In this document: positions 34,201 through 47,989 of the stretch, one piece after another | Layout: the number at the start of each line of letters is the position of its first letter | Position numbering within the stretch: position 1 is the stretch's first letter | NCBI RefSeq assembly: GCF_963675165.1 | Contig: NW_026986601.1 | Span: 79,001 to 143,000 of the forward strand | Length of the DNA: 64,000 bases | Reading direction: 5' to 3' | Source of the DNA: Halichondria panicea | Lineage: Eukaryota > Porifera > Demospongiae > Suberitida > Halichondriidae | The notes under the pieces: generated by a model | What the model was told of the DNA's origin: nothing | The model's input: the letters and a program-made list of their open reading frames with translations, nothing else | The model's database searches: none | Translations under genes and position numbers: made by a program

Positions 34201-35187
34201 ACGCTAGTGGTGCTATGAATATCATTAACTACTGGGGGGGGGGGGGGGTTAGGGCACATAGGTACAGTACAGCAGAGGAAAAGGCTCGTCCACATCAAAG
34301 GCTCGTGGGAGGAGCCCAACAAACCACAACAACCATGAATGTCATTACGTGGGCGTACCGCACGAGTGTGGTGCTATGAATATAATTAACTACTGGGGGG
34401 GGGGGGGTTAGGGCACACAGGTACAGTACAGCAGAGGAAAAGGCTCGTGGAAAAGGCTCGTCCACATCAAAGGCTCGTGGGAGGAGCCCAACAAACCACA
34501 ACAACCATGAATGTCATTATGTGGGCGTACCACACGCTAGTGGTGCTATGAATATCATTAACTACTGGGGGGGGGTTAGGGCACATAGGTACAGCAGAGG
34601 AAAAGGCTCGTCCACATCAAAGGCTCGTGGGAGGAGCCCAACAAACCACAACAACCATGAATGTCATTATGTGGGCGTACCGCACGCTAGTGGTGCTATG
34701 AATATAATTAACTACTGGGGGGGGTTAGGGCACATAGGTACAGTACAGCAGAGGAAAAGGCTCGTCCACATCAAAGGCTCGTGGGAGGAGCCCAACAAAC
34801 CACAACAACCATGAATATCAATATGTGGGCGTAATGCACGCGTGTGGTGCTATGAATATCATTAACAACTGGGGGTTAGGGTACAGTACAGTACTGCAGT
34901 CAAGGCGACGCCAAAAAGAGGCTCACACAATGTAGGAGGAGCCACAAAAGGCATGCACATGACGCCTCCGCCAAAAAGAGGCCACATATCGTTAGGGCAT
35001 CACAATGCTGCCTCCCCAACCACTATTTAATGGTGCAATGACACAAACCTGAATCACTCTCCAGATCTGTCTCAAAATCGTCATCACTGGGCTCGTCATG
35101 GTCATAACAGACTTCCTGGTCCTCCTCAAGCTCTCTGACAGTGTGCTCAAGCTCGCTGACAGTGTCAAGGAGTCCAATCAGCTCCAT
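31281..35187 (-). CDS. piggyBac-type transposase, copy 2
   Basis: Exon 1 35187-35049, exon 2 32848-31281, intron 2200 bp. Spacing from copy 1 is 4095 bp. The exon 2 protein is identical to copy 1. The intron shares even rare variants with copy 1 (TAGGTAGAGTACAG in the unit nearest exon 2), so the two differ essentially in G-run lengths. Poly(A) signal 31190-31185. Its ATG is only about 26 bp from the start of copy 3's 3' region, so any promoter must lie in the neighbouring unit. Confidence 0.9.
32922..34883. repeat. Intronic minisatellite, copy 2
   Basis: Same units and order as in copy 1, with single-base differences in G-tract length. Confidence 0.9.
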
Positions 35188-35375
35188 TTGGATTCAAAAG
35201 TTTTGAAAAATAATTACAACAGAATTTACAACAGAGTGGGTTAGGGCCTCTCATATACAACTGAATTCTTTATCACAATTTTATTAATCATTGAAATAAT
35301 ACCCCTTTCCTCCCCTCTCCAAGGCCAATTTAGACCAGGAGAGTACCATCTAACAAAAATCAGTCACACAGCACA

Positions 35376-38300
35376 TTAGCTAGCACATGTGTGTCCGATA
35401 ACAGAGTGTCCTTTGCATATTCTTATGCGACAGTGGGGACATGCCATTGCAGTGTGTTGCTGCTCTCTGCTAGGGATCTTCTCCCGAACACACACTTGAC
35501 AGCGCCCACGAGACACTCCGACACTATTTGCACTCACACGTGCGCCCTGTGATGGGGGGAAAACGATATTTAGACTGGCCAGACCTGAGGCACTGCTACG
35601 AGTACGTGGCACACCCAATAGACTATGAATTAGTTCCAATCGAAACCCTTTCAAAGGCATGGCCTTTGAACCCACCCTGACACAGTTGTGCCTGTATAGA
35701 ATGTATGCATTATTCACACTAACGTCAAGGAATTGAAAGAAAATCCTGAACCAATACCGCCGACACTTTCTATCGTACCCATAGGTTTTCCTCATACGCC
35801 CTGTATTGTCAACTCCTCCCATGTACATGTTATATGCAGGGAGACAGGGGGGGACACTCTGAGAGCGTAGGGTACCGTCTTTGTGCATTCGCATTACAGT
35901 GTGGGGCATATGGTCAGGGAACACATTTGTTGCAAAGGACACAACTCTACGGTCGTTAAACATAGAGTAAGAAATATCACCAACAGTCATGGACGTATAG
36001 TCACCTTTGTCGAGTACCACATCCTTAAGACTTGCTGGGAAACCAGCAGCATTCTTCAAAATTGTGCCGACAGTAAACACATTTTGCTTAGCCAACTCTT
36101 CTATCAATGGACCGGACGTGTAAAAGTTGTCCATGTACACAACATGCTGATGACCATAAAAAGGAGTGAGTAAACGATGGACTACATTTTTCACAAGCCC
36201 TTTCACAGCTATCTTTTTCCCAGAGGAATCGGTGAGCTTACCACTGTATACATCAAACACACAGAGATACCCACAGCATGAACATGAGCAGCACCATACC
36301 TTGAACCCCAGTTTAACAGGCTTCTTGGGCATATGAATTTTCCCGCTTTTACGACCCTTGTACTTTATCATCATCTCATCAACGGAAAGCTCCTGACTGG
36401 GATTATACCTCATGAAGTAGTTGGCTTTAAGAGTCTCTAAAACAGTTTTTAGCTTGCTAGTTACCTTACGTGCATCAGTGATGGACGTATTGTCCTCACA
36501 GTGCAGATACCGCCATAAACTTTGGAACCTTTTGAGCGACATTACATTGCTCACACATTGTACACCTAAAAGGGGATCCTTGGACCAGTAGTCCGTAATT
36601 TCAGGGAGCCTATGAATGCCCATCTCTAGTACAATCCCCAAAAACACCCACAATTCGGCACTGTTTGTAGCTGACCAACCCTTAGCACCACACTGCCTAG
36701 CGTACAGGTTGGTCTGTTCGGCTATGTACTCACACAAACTATCGGGCCAAAGTAACTTAACAAAATCTAGGCATGGAGTTACAGACGGATCAAGTTGATC
36801 GACAGGACCGACCACACCGCCAAAGACGGGGTATCTTCCTGTGGACTTAGCTTTTTGGAGTCCATTGTCCCTCGCCAGCTTCCTCCGTTTGGGAGTCGGA
36901 GCCATGCCATCGACCATTTCGTCATCATCCTCCACTGCAGCATCTGCACGGAAACAAAGCATGAATATCATTAGAGTACCACAAGAGTGCTCGCCAGTGC
37001 AGGTGGGGGACAGGCTATGAATGTCATTATGTGGGCGTACCACACGCTAGTGGTGCTATGAATATCATTAACTACTGGGGGGGGGGGGTTTAGGGCACAT
37101 AGGTACAGTACAGCAGAGGAAAAGGCTCGTCCACATCAAAGGCTCGTGGGAGGAGCCCAACAAACCACAACAACCATGAATGTCATTAGTGGGCGTACCG
37201 CACGCTAGTGGTGCTATGAATATCATTAACTACTGGGGGGGGGGGGGGGTTAGGGCGCATAGGTACAGTACAGCAGAGGAAAAGGCTCGTCCCCATCAAA
37301 GGCTCGTGGGAGGATCCCAACAAACCACAACAACCATGAATGTCATTATGTGGGCGTACCGCACGCTAGTGGTGCTATGAATATCATTAACTACTGGGGG
37401 GGGGGGGGGGGGGGTTAGGGCACATAGGTACAGTACAGCAGAGGAAAAGGCTCGTCCCCATCAAAGGCTCGTGGGAGGAGCCCAACAAACCACAACAACC
37501 ATGAATGTCATTACGTGGGCGTACCACACGCTAGTGGTGCTATGAATATCATTAACTACTGGGGGGGGGGGTTAGGGCACATAGGTACAGTACAGCAGAG
37601 GAAAAGGCTCGTCCACATCAAAGGCTCGTGGGAGGAGCCCAACAAACCACAACAACCATGAATGTCATTACGTGGGCGTACCGCACGCTAGTGGTGCTAT
37701 GAATATCATTAACTACTGGGGGGGAGGGGGTTAGGGCACATAGGTACAGTACAGCAGAGGAAAAGGCTCGTCCCCATCAAAGGCTCGTGGGAGGAGCCCA
37801 ACAAACCACAACAACCATGAATGTCATTACGTGGGCGTACCACACGCTAGTGGTGCTATGAATATCATTAACTACTGGGGGGGGGGGGGTTAGGGCACAT
37901 AGGTACAGTACAGCAGAGGAAAAGGCTCGTCCCCATCAAAGGCTCGTGGGAGGAGCCCAACAAACCACAACAACCATGAATGTCATTACGTGGGCGTACC
38001 ACACGCTAGTGGTGCTATGAATATCATTAACTACTGGGGGGGGGGGTTAGGGCACATAGGTACAGTACAGCAGAGGAAAAGGCTCGTGGGAGGAGCCCAA
38101 CAAACCACAACAACCATGAATGTCATTACGTGGGCGTACCGCACGAGTGTGGTGCTATGAATATAATTAACTACTGGGGGGGGGGGGTTAGGGCACACAG
38201 GTACAGTACAGCAGAGGAAAAGGCTCGTGGAAAAGGCTCGTCCCCATCAAAGGCTCGTGGGAGGAGCCCAACAAACCACAACAACCATGAATGTCATTAT

Positions 38301-38973
38301 GTGGGCGTACCACACGCTAGTGGTGCTATGAATATCATTAACTACTGGGGGGGGGGTTAGGGCACATAGGTACAGTACAGCAGAGGAAAAGGCTCGTCCA
38401 CATCAAAGGCTCGTGGGAGGAGCCCAACAAACCACAACAACCATGAATGTCATTATGTGGGCGTACCGCACGCTAGTGGTGCTATGAATATAATTAACTA
38501 CTGGGGGGGGTTAGGGCACATAGGTACAGTACAGCAGAGGAAAAGGCTCGTCCACATCAAAGGCTCGTGGGAGGAGCCCAACAAACCACAACAACCATGA
38601 ATATCAATATGTGGGCGTAATGCACGCGTGTGGTGCTATGAATATCATTAACAACTGGGGGTTAGGGTACAGTACAGTACTGCAGTCAAGGCGACGCCAA
38701 AAAGAGGCTCACACAATGTAGGAGGAGCCACAAAAGGCATGCACATGACGCCTCCGCCAAAAAGAGGCCACATATCGTTAGGGCATCACAATGCTGCCTC
38801 CCCAACCACTATTTAATGGTGCAATGACACAAACCTGAATCACTCTCCAGATCTGTCTCAAAATCGTCATCACTGGGCTCGTCATGGTCATAACAGACTT
38901 CCTGGTCCTCCTCAAGCTCTCTGACAGTGTGCTCAAGCTCGCTGACAGTGTCAAGGAGTCCAATCAGCTCCAT
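35376..38973 (-). CDS. piggyBac-type transposase, copy 3
   Basis: Exon 1 38973-38835, exon 2 36943-35376, intron 1891 bp (two units shorter than copies 1 and 2). The exon 2 protein is identical. Poly(A) signal 35285-35280. Its exon 1 abuts F segment 2, so F2 occupies the promoter position of this copy. Confidence 0.9.
37017..38669. repeat. Intronic minisatellite, copy 3
   Basis: About 11 units. G-runs reach 18-20 (37397-37414 region). One unit is internally shortened (38080-38095), where the CCACATCAAAGGCTCGT segment is missing. The same unit structure occurs in copy 4. Confidence 0.9.
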
Positions 38974-38999
38974 TTGGATTCAAAAGTTTTGAAAAATAA

Positions 39000-39940
39000 C
39001 CCTTTCCTTGCCATTCGTGAAATCTGGAACAGGAGCGTCTTTAGGTCGATCAATTAGTGTGGATCCGGCCTCACCACGCCTCCAAGTCATTCTATTAGTC
39101 TAGATCCGGCTAGCAATTCTAGCTGGGACTCCCAGTTCTAGCTCCTTTTGTTTAGCGTGTCAGAGACTGGGAGAAGATGATTGGCACTCCCTGGCTCCTT
39201 TGGATGTACAGCTGTCCAGATCCCTAGAACATACCCTCCATTCTGACGAGTTATCAGTGCATAGGGTGCTTACTAGATTCTTGCCAGCCAGTACAGTTCA
39301 AGCTACACACAGCACCGCTCAACTATTCTCTACCCCATTATCTAGCTAAATCTGGTCCAACTAGACAGCAGACACAGCTAGTTAATTCAGTAAAGCCAGG
39401 GGTAGCCCTACTTCTACGGTTGTTCAGTACCCACGGTAACAATTCCTCTGGGCTGGGCTAACTAGTTGAGCCACGCCTCCCAATTCTCAAGGCTAGGTAC
39501 ATGTCTCTGTCTAGCTGCTTCTTCAGCTTCTTGCTCAGTTTTGTGGCTTAGAGAAAGGCCAGCTACTCAGGGGGAAGAGTCCAGATGAAAGTCTGGCAGC
39601 CAGGTGACGTCCAAACGGTCAGTTATTCTTTCCACCAACTTTTTAATCTAGTCTAGTCCTGCTTGCACTGCTACTACTACTGCTGCCTACTGCTGCTACT
39701 CTTCCTAGCTAGTCAAAGGTTTCTTTTTTTTTTTTTTTTTTTTTTATAACTACATATGCACAAAGAGACATCAAAGCTTACATCAAAGGACACAGATTTT
39801 TAGCCTACTTGACTGATAAGGCGGTTACCTAGACTACAGTTTGTTTGTCAGGGAGGAGCTCACATACAACTTCATCTAATTCATCATAACGATTCCTTAC
39901 CCATTGTTGTAATTTCTACAACAGATTGCCAAGGAAAGAG
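39000..39940. repeat. F segment, copy 2 (941 bp)
   Basis: Bounded by ATAA on both sides (38996-38999 and 39941-39944). The uninterrupted junction between copies 1 and 2 carries ATAA once (GAAAAATAATTACAAC near 31126), as expected if F inserted there with a 4-bp duplication. Confidence 0.8.
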
Positions 39941-40106
39941 ATAATTACAACAGAATTTACAACAGAGTGGGTTAGGGCCTCTCATATACAACTGAATTCT
40001 TTATCACAATTTTATTAATCATTGAAATAATACCCCTTTCCTCCCCTCTCCAAGGCCAATTTAGACCAGGAGAGTACCATCTAACAAAAATCAGTCACAC
40101 AGCACA

Positions 40107-43100
40107 TTAGCTAGCACATGTGTGTCCGATAACAGAGTGTCCTTTGCATATTCTTATGCGACAGTGGGGACATGCCATTGCAGTGTGTTGCTGCTCTCTG
40201 CTAGGGATCTTCTCCCGAACACACACTTGACAGCGCCCACGAGACACTCCGACACTATTTGCACTCACACGTGCGCCCTGTGATGGGGGGAAAACGATAT
40301 TTAGACTGGCCAGACCTGAGGCACTGCTACGAGTACGTGGCACACCCAATAGACTATGAATTAGTTCCAATCGAAACCCTTTCAAAGGCATGGCCTTTGA
40401 ACCCACCCTGACACAGTTGTGCCTGTATAGAATGTATGCATTATTCACACTAACGTCAAGGAATTGAAAGAAAATCCTGAACCAATACCGCCGACACTTT
40501 CTATCGTACCCATAGGTTTTCCTCATACGCCCTGTATTGTCAACTCCTCCCATGTACATGTTATATGCAGGGAGACAGGGGGGGACACTCTGAGAGCGTA
40601 GGGTACCGTCTTTGTGCATTCGCATTACAGTGTGGGGCATATGGTCAGGGAACACATTTGTTGCAAAGGACACAACTCTACGGTCGTTAAACATAGAGTA
40701 AGAAATATCACCAACAGTCATGGACGTATAGTCACCTTTGTCGAGTACCACATCCTTAAGACTTGCTGGGAAACCAGCAGCATTCTTCAAAATTGTGCCG
40801 ACAGTAAACACATTTTGCTTAGCCAACTCTTCTATCAATGGACCGGACGTGTAAAAGTTGTCCATGTACACAACATGCTGATGACCATAAAAAGGAGTGA
40901 GTAAACGATGGACTACATTTTTCACAAGCCCTTTCACAGCTATCTTTTTCCCAGAGGAATCGGTGAGCTTACCACTGTATACATCAAACACACAGAGATA
41001 CCCACAGCATGAACATGAGCAGCACCATACCTTGAACCCCAGTTTAACAGGCTTCTTGGGCATATGAATTTTCCCGCTTTTACGACCCTTGTACTTTATC
41101 ATCATCTCATCAACGGAAAGCTCCTGACTGGGATTATACCTCATGAAGTAGTTGGCTTTAAGAGTCTCTAAAACAGTTTTTAGCTTGCTAGTTACCTTAC
41201 GTGCATCAGTGATGGACGTATTGTCCTCACAGTGCAGATACCGCCATAAACTTTGGAACCTTTTGAGCGACATTACATTGCTCACACATTGTACACCTAA
41301 AAGGGGATCCTTGGACCAGTAGTCCGTAATTTCAGGGAGCCTATGAATGCCCATCTCTAGTACAATCCCCAAAAACACCCACAATTCGGCACTGTTTGTA
41401 GCTGACCAACCCTTAGCACCACACTGCCTAGCGTACAGGTTGGTCTGTTCGGCTATGTACTCACACAAACTATCGGGCCAAAGTAACTTAACAAAATCTA
41501 GGCATGGAGTTACAGACGGATCAAGTTGATCGACAGGACCGACCACACCGCCAAAGACGGGGTATCTTCCTGTGGACTTAGCTTTTTGGAGTCCATTGTC
41601 CCTCGCCAGCTTCCTCCGTTTGGGAGTCGGAGCCATGCCATCGACCATTTCGTCATCATCCTCCACTGCAGCATCTGCACGGAAACAAAGCATGAATATC
41701 ATTAGAGTACCACAAGAGTGCTCGCCAGTGCAGGTGGGGGACAGGCTATGAATGTCATTATGTGGGCGTACCACACGCTAGTGGTGCTATGAATATCATT
41801 AACTACTGGGGGGGGGGGGTTTAGGGCACATAGGTACAGTACAGCAGAGGAAAAGGCTCGTCCACATCAAAGGCTCGTGGGAGGAGCCCAACAAACCACA
41901 ACAACCATGAATGTCATTAGTGGGCGTACCGCACGCTAGTGGTGCTATGAATATCATTAACTACTGGGGGGGGGGGGGGGTTAGGGCGCATAGGTACAGT
42001 ACAGCAGAGGAAAAGGCTCGTCCCCATCAAAGGCTCGTGGGAGGATCCCAACAAACCACAACAACCATGAATGTCATTATGTGGGCGTACCGCACGCTAG
42101 TGGTGCTATGAATATCATTAACTACTGGGGGGGGGGGGGGGGGGGTTAGGGCACATAGGTACAGTACAGCAGAGGAAAAGGCTCGTCCCCATCAAAGGCT
42201 CGTGGGAGGAGCCCAACAAACCACAACAACCATGAATGTCATTACGTGGGCGTACCACACGCTAGTGGTGCTATGAATATCATTAACTACTGGGGGGGGG
42301 GGTTAGGGCACATAGGTACAGTACAGCAGAGGAAAAGGCTCGTCCACATCAAAGGCTCGTGGGAGGAGCCCAACAAACCACAACAACCATGAATGTCATT
42401 ACGTGGGCGTACCGCACGCTAGTGGTGCTATGAATATCATTAACTACTGGGGGGGAGGGGGTTAGGGCACATAGGTACAGTACAGCAGAGGAAAAGGCTC
42501 GTCCCCATCAAAGGCTCGTGGGAGGAGCCCAACAAACCACAACAACCATGAATGTCATTACGTGGGCGTACCACACGCTAGTGGTGCTATGAATATCATT
42601 AACTACTGGGGGGGGGGGGGTTAGGGCACATAGGTACAGTACAGCAGAGGAAAAGGCTCGTCCCCATCAAAGGCTCGTGGGAGGAGCCCAACAAACCACA
42701 ACAACCATGAATGTCATTACGTGGGCGTACCACACGCTAGTGGTGCTATGAATATCATTAACTACTGGGGGGGGGGGTTAGGGCACATAGGTACAGTACA
42801 GCAGAGGAAAAGGCTCGTGGGAGGAGCCCAACAAACCACAACAACCATGAATGTCATTACGTGGGCGTACCGCACGAGTGTGGTGCTATGAATATAATTA
42901 ACTACTGGGGGGGGGGGGTTAGGGCACACAGGTACAGTACAGCAGAGGAAAAGGCTCGTGGAAAAGGCTCGTCCCCATCAAAGGCTCGTGGGAGGAGCCC
43001 AACAAACCACAACAACCATGAATGTCATTATGTGGGCGTACCACACGCTAGTGGTGCTATGAATATCATTAACTACTGGGGGGGGGGTTAGGGCACATAG

Positions 43101-43704
43101 GTACAGTACAGCAGAGGAAAAGGCTCGTCCACATCAAAGGCTCGTGGGAGGAGCCCAACAAACCACAACAACCATGAATGTCATTATGTGGGCGTACCGC
43201 ACGCTAGTGGTGCTATGAATATAATTAACTACTGGGGGGGGTTAGGGCACATAGGTACAGTACAGCAGAGGAAAAGGCTCGTCCACATCAAAGGCTCGTG
43301 GGAGGAGCCCAACAAACCACAACAACCATGAATATCAATATGTGGGCGTAATGCACGCGTGTGGTGCTATGAATATCATTAACAACTGGGGGTTAGGGTA
43401 CAGTACAGTACTGCAGTCAAGGCGACGCCAAAAAGAGGCTCACACAATGTAGGAGGAGCCACAAAAGGCATGCACATGACGCCTCCGCCAAAAAGAGGCC
43501 ACATATCGTTAGGGCATCACAATGCTGCCTCCCCAACCACTATTTAATGGTGCAATGACACAAACCTGAATCACTCTCCAGATCTGTCTCAAAATCGTCA
43601 TCACTGGGCTCGTCATGGTCATAACAGACTTCCTGGTCCTCCTCAAGCTCTCTGACAGTGTGCTCAAGCTCGCTGACAGTGTCAAGGAGTCCAATCAGCT
43701 CCAT
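40107..43704 (-). CDS. piggyBac-type transposase, copy 4
   Basis: Exon 1 43704-43566, exon 2 41674-40107, intron 1891 bp. Intron length and unit order equal copy 3, its neighbour across F2, not copy 1. The exon 2 protein is identical. Poly(A) signal 40016-40011. Confidence 0.9.
41748..43400. repeat. Intronic minisatellite, copy 4
   Basis: Matches copy 3 unit by unit, including the shortened unit (near 42811) and the interrupted G-run GGGGGGAGGGGG. Confidence 0.9.
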
Positions 43705-43892
43705 TTGGATTCAAAAGTTTTGAAAAATAATTACAACAGAATTTACAACAGAGTGGGTTAGGGCCTCTCATATACAACTGAATTCTTTATCACAATTTTA
43801 TTAATCATTGAAATAATACCCCTTTCCTCCCCTCTCCAAGGCCAATTTAGACCAGGAGAGTACCATCTAACAAAAATCAGTCACACAGCACA

Positions 43893-46800
43893 TTAGCTAG
43901 CACATGTGTGTCCGATAACAGAGTGTCCTTTGCATATTCTTATGCGACAGTGGGGACATGCCATTGCAGTGTGTTGCTGCTCTCTGCTAGGGATCTTCTC
44001 CCGAACACACACTTGACAGCGCCCACGAGACACTCCGACACTATTTGCACTCACACGTGCGCCCTGTGATGGGGGGAAAACGATATTTAGACTGGCCAGA
44101 CCTGAGGCACTGCTACGAGTACGTGGCACACCCAATAGACTATGAATTAGTTCCAATCGAAACCCTTTCAAAGGCATGGCCTTTGAACCCACCCTGACAC
44201 AGTTGTGCCTGTATAGAATGTATGCATTATTCACACTAACGTCAAGGAATTGAAAGAAAATCCTGAACCAATACCGCCGACACTTTCTATCGTACCCATA
44301 GGTTTTCCTCATACGCCCTGTATTGTCAACTCCTCCCATGTACATGTTATATGCAGGGAGACAGGGGGGGACACTCTGAGAGCGTAGGGTACCGTCTTTG
44401 TGCATTCGCATTACAGTGTGGGGCATATGGTCAGGGAACACATTTGTTGCAAAGGACACAACTCTACGGTCGTTAAACATAGAGTAAGAAATATCACCAA
44501 CAGTCATGGACGTATAGTCACCTTTGTCGAGTACCACATCCTTAAGACTTGCTGGGAAACCAGCAGCATTCTTCAAAATTGTGCCGACAGTAAACACATT
44601 TTGCTTAGCCAACTCTTCTATCAATGGACCGGACGTGTAAAAGTTGTCCATGTACACAACATGCTGATGACCATAAAAAGGAGTGAGTAAACGATGGACT
44701 ACATTTTTCACAAGCCCTTTCACAGCTATCTTTTTCCCAGAGGAATCGGTGAGCTTACCACTGTATACATCAAACACACAGAGATACCCACAGCATGAAC
44801 ATGAGCAGCACCATACCTTGAACCCCAGTTTAACAGGCTTCTTGGGCATATGAATTTTCCCGCTTTTACGACCCTTGTACTTTATCATCATCTCATCAAC
44901 GGAAAGCTCCTGACTGGGATTATACCTCATGAAGTAGTTGGCTTTAAGAGTCTCTAAAACAGTTTTTAGCTTGCTAGTTACCTTACGTGCATCAGTGATG
45001 GACGTATTGTCCTCACAGTGCAGATACCGCCATAAACTTTGGAACCTTTTGAGCGACATTACATTGCTCACACATTGTACACCTAAAAGGGGATCCTTGG
45101 ACCAGTAGTCCGTAATTTCAGGGAGCCTATGAATGCCCATCTCTAGTACAATCCCCAAAAACACCCACAATTCGGCACTGTTTGTAGCTGACCAACCCTT
45201 AGCACCACACTGCCTAGCGTACAGGTTGGTCTGTTCGGCTATGTACTCACACAAACTATCGGGCCAAAGTAACTTAACAAAATCTAGGCATGGAGTTACA
45301 GACGGATCAAGTTGATCGACAGGACCGACCACACCGCCAAAGACGGGGTATCTTCCTGTGGACTTAGCTTTTTGGAGTCCATTGTCCCTCGCCAGCTTCC
45401 TCCGTTTGGGAGTCGGAGCCATGCCATCGACCATTTCGTCATCATCCTCCACTGCAGCATCTGCACGGAAACAAAGCATGAATATCATTAGAGTACCACA
45501 AGAGTGCTCGCCAGTGCAGGTGGGGGACAGGCTATGAATGTCATTATGTGGGCGTACCACACGCTAGTGGTGCTATGAATATCATTAACTACTGGGGGGG
45601 GTTAGGGCGCATAGGTACAGTACAGCAGAGGAAAAGGCTCGTCCACATCAAAGGCTCGTGGGAGGAGCCCAACAAACCACAACAACCATGAATGTCATTA
45701 GTGGGCGTACCACACGCTAGTGGTGCTATGAATATCATTAACTACTGGGGGGGGGGGGGGGTTAGGGCGCATAGGTACAGTACAGCAGAGGAAAAGGCTC
45801 GTCCCCATCAAAGGCTCGTGGGAGGATCCCAACAAACCACAACAACCATGAATGTCATTACGTGGGCGTACCGCACGCTAGTGGTGCTATGAATATCATT
45901 AACTACTGGGGGGGGGGGGGTTTAGGGCACATAGGTACAGTACAGCAGAGGAAAAGGCTCGTCCACATCAAAGGCTCGTGGGAGGAGCCCAACAAACCAC
46001 AAAATGTCATTATGTGGGCGTACCGCACGCTAGTGGTGCTATGAATATAATTAACTACTGGGGGGGGTTAGGGCACATAGGTACAGTACAGCAGAGGAAA
46101 AGGCTCGTCCCCATCAAAGGCTCGTGGGAGGATCCCAACAAACCACAACAACCATGAATGTCATTATGTGGGCGTACCGCACGCTAGTGGTGCTATGAAT
46201 ATCATTAACTACTGGGGGGGGTTAGGGCACATAGGTACAGTACAGCAGAGGAAAAGGCTCGTCCACATCAAAGGCTCGTGGGAGGAGCCCAACAAACCAC
46301 AACAACCATGAATGTCATTATGTGGGCGTACCGCACGCTAGTGGTGCTATGAATATCATTAACTACTGGGGGGGGGGTTAGGGCACATAGGTACAGTACA
46401 GCAGAGGAAAAGGCTCGTCCCCATCAAAGGCTCGTGGGAGGAGCCCAACAAACCACAACAACCATGAATGTCATTATGTGGGCGTACCACACGCTAGTGG
46501 TGCTATGAATATCATTAACTACTGGGGGGGGGGGGGTTAGGGCACATAGGTACAGTACAGCAGAGGAAAAGGCTCGTCCACATCAAAGGCTCGTGGGAGG
46601 AGCCCAACAAACCACAACAACCATGAATGTCATTACGTGGGCGTACCACACGCTAGTGGTGCTATGAATATCATTAACTACTGGGGGGGGGGGGGGTTAG
46701 GGCACATAGGTACAGTACAGCAGAGGAAAAGGCTCGTCCACATCAAAGGCTCGTGGGAGGAGCCCAACAAACCACAACAACCATGAATGTCATTACGTGG

Positions 46801-47801
46801 GCGTACCACACGCTAGTGGTGCTATGAATATCATTAACTACTGGGGGGGGGGGGGTTAGGGCACATAGGTACAGTACAGCAGAGGAAAAGGCTCGTCCAC
46901 ATCAAAGGCTCGTGGGAGGAGCCCAACAAACCACAACAACCATGAATGTCATTACGTGGGCGTACCGCACGAGTGTGGTGCTATGAATATAATTAACTAC
47001 TGGGGGGGGGGGGGTTAGGGCACACAGGTACAGTACAGCAGAGGAAAAGGCTCGTGGAAAAGGCTCGTCCCCATCAAAGGCTCGTGGGAGGAGCCCAACA
47101 AACCACAACAACCATGAATGTCATTATGTGGGCGTACCACACGCTAGTGGTGCTATGAATATCATTAACTACTGGGGGGGGGGGTTAGGGCACATAGGTA
47201 CAGTACAGCAGAGGAAAAGGCTCGTCCACATCAAAGGCTCGTGGGAGGAGCCCAACAAACCACAACAACCATGAATGTCATTATGTGGGCGTACCGCACG
47301 CTAGTGGTGCTATGAATATAATTAACTACTGGGGGGGGTTAGGGCACATAGGTACAGTACAGCAGAGGAAAAGGCTCGTCCACATCAAAGGCTCGTGGGA
47401 GGAGCCCAACAAACCACAACAACCATGAATATCAATATGTGGGCGTAATGCACGCGTGTGGTGCTATGAATATCATTAACAACTGGGGGTTAGGGTACAG
47501 TACAGTACTGCAGTCAAGGCGACGCCAAAAAGAGGCTCACACAATGTAGGAGGAGCCACAAAAGGCATGCACATGACGCCTCCGCCAAAAAGAGGCCACA
47601 TATCGTTAGGGCATCACAATGCTGCCTCCCCAACCACTATTTAATGGTGCAATGACACAAACCTGAATCACTCTCCAGATCTGTCTCAAAATCGTCATCA
47701 CTGGGCTCGTCATGGTCATAACAGACTTCCTGGTCCTCCTCAAGCTCTCTGACAGTGTGCTCAAGCTCGCTGACAGTGTCAAGGAGTCCAATCAGCTCCA
47801 T
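43893..47801 (-). CDS. piggyBac-type transposase, copy 5
   Basis: Exon 1 47801-47663, exon 2 45460-43893, intron 2202 bp. The exon 2 protein is identical to the others. Poly(A) signal 43802-43797. Confidence 0.9.
45534..47497. repeat. Intronic minisatellite, copy 5
   Basis: A different unit series from copies 1-4. One unit lacks the CAACCATG bridge (46002-46004), fusing ACCACAAA to ATGTCATTATG. About 13 units. Confidence 0.9.
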
Positions 47802-47989
47802 TTGGATTCAAAAGTTTTGAAAAATAATTACAACAGAATTTACAACAGAGTGGGTTAGGGCCTCTCATATACAACTGAATTCTTTATCACAATTTTATTA
47901 ATCATTGAAATAATACCCCTTTCCTCCCCTCTCCAAGGCCAATTTAGACCAGGAGAGTACCATCTAACAAAAATCAGTCACACAGCACA

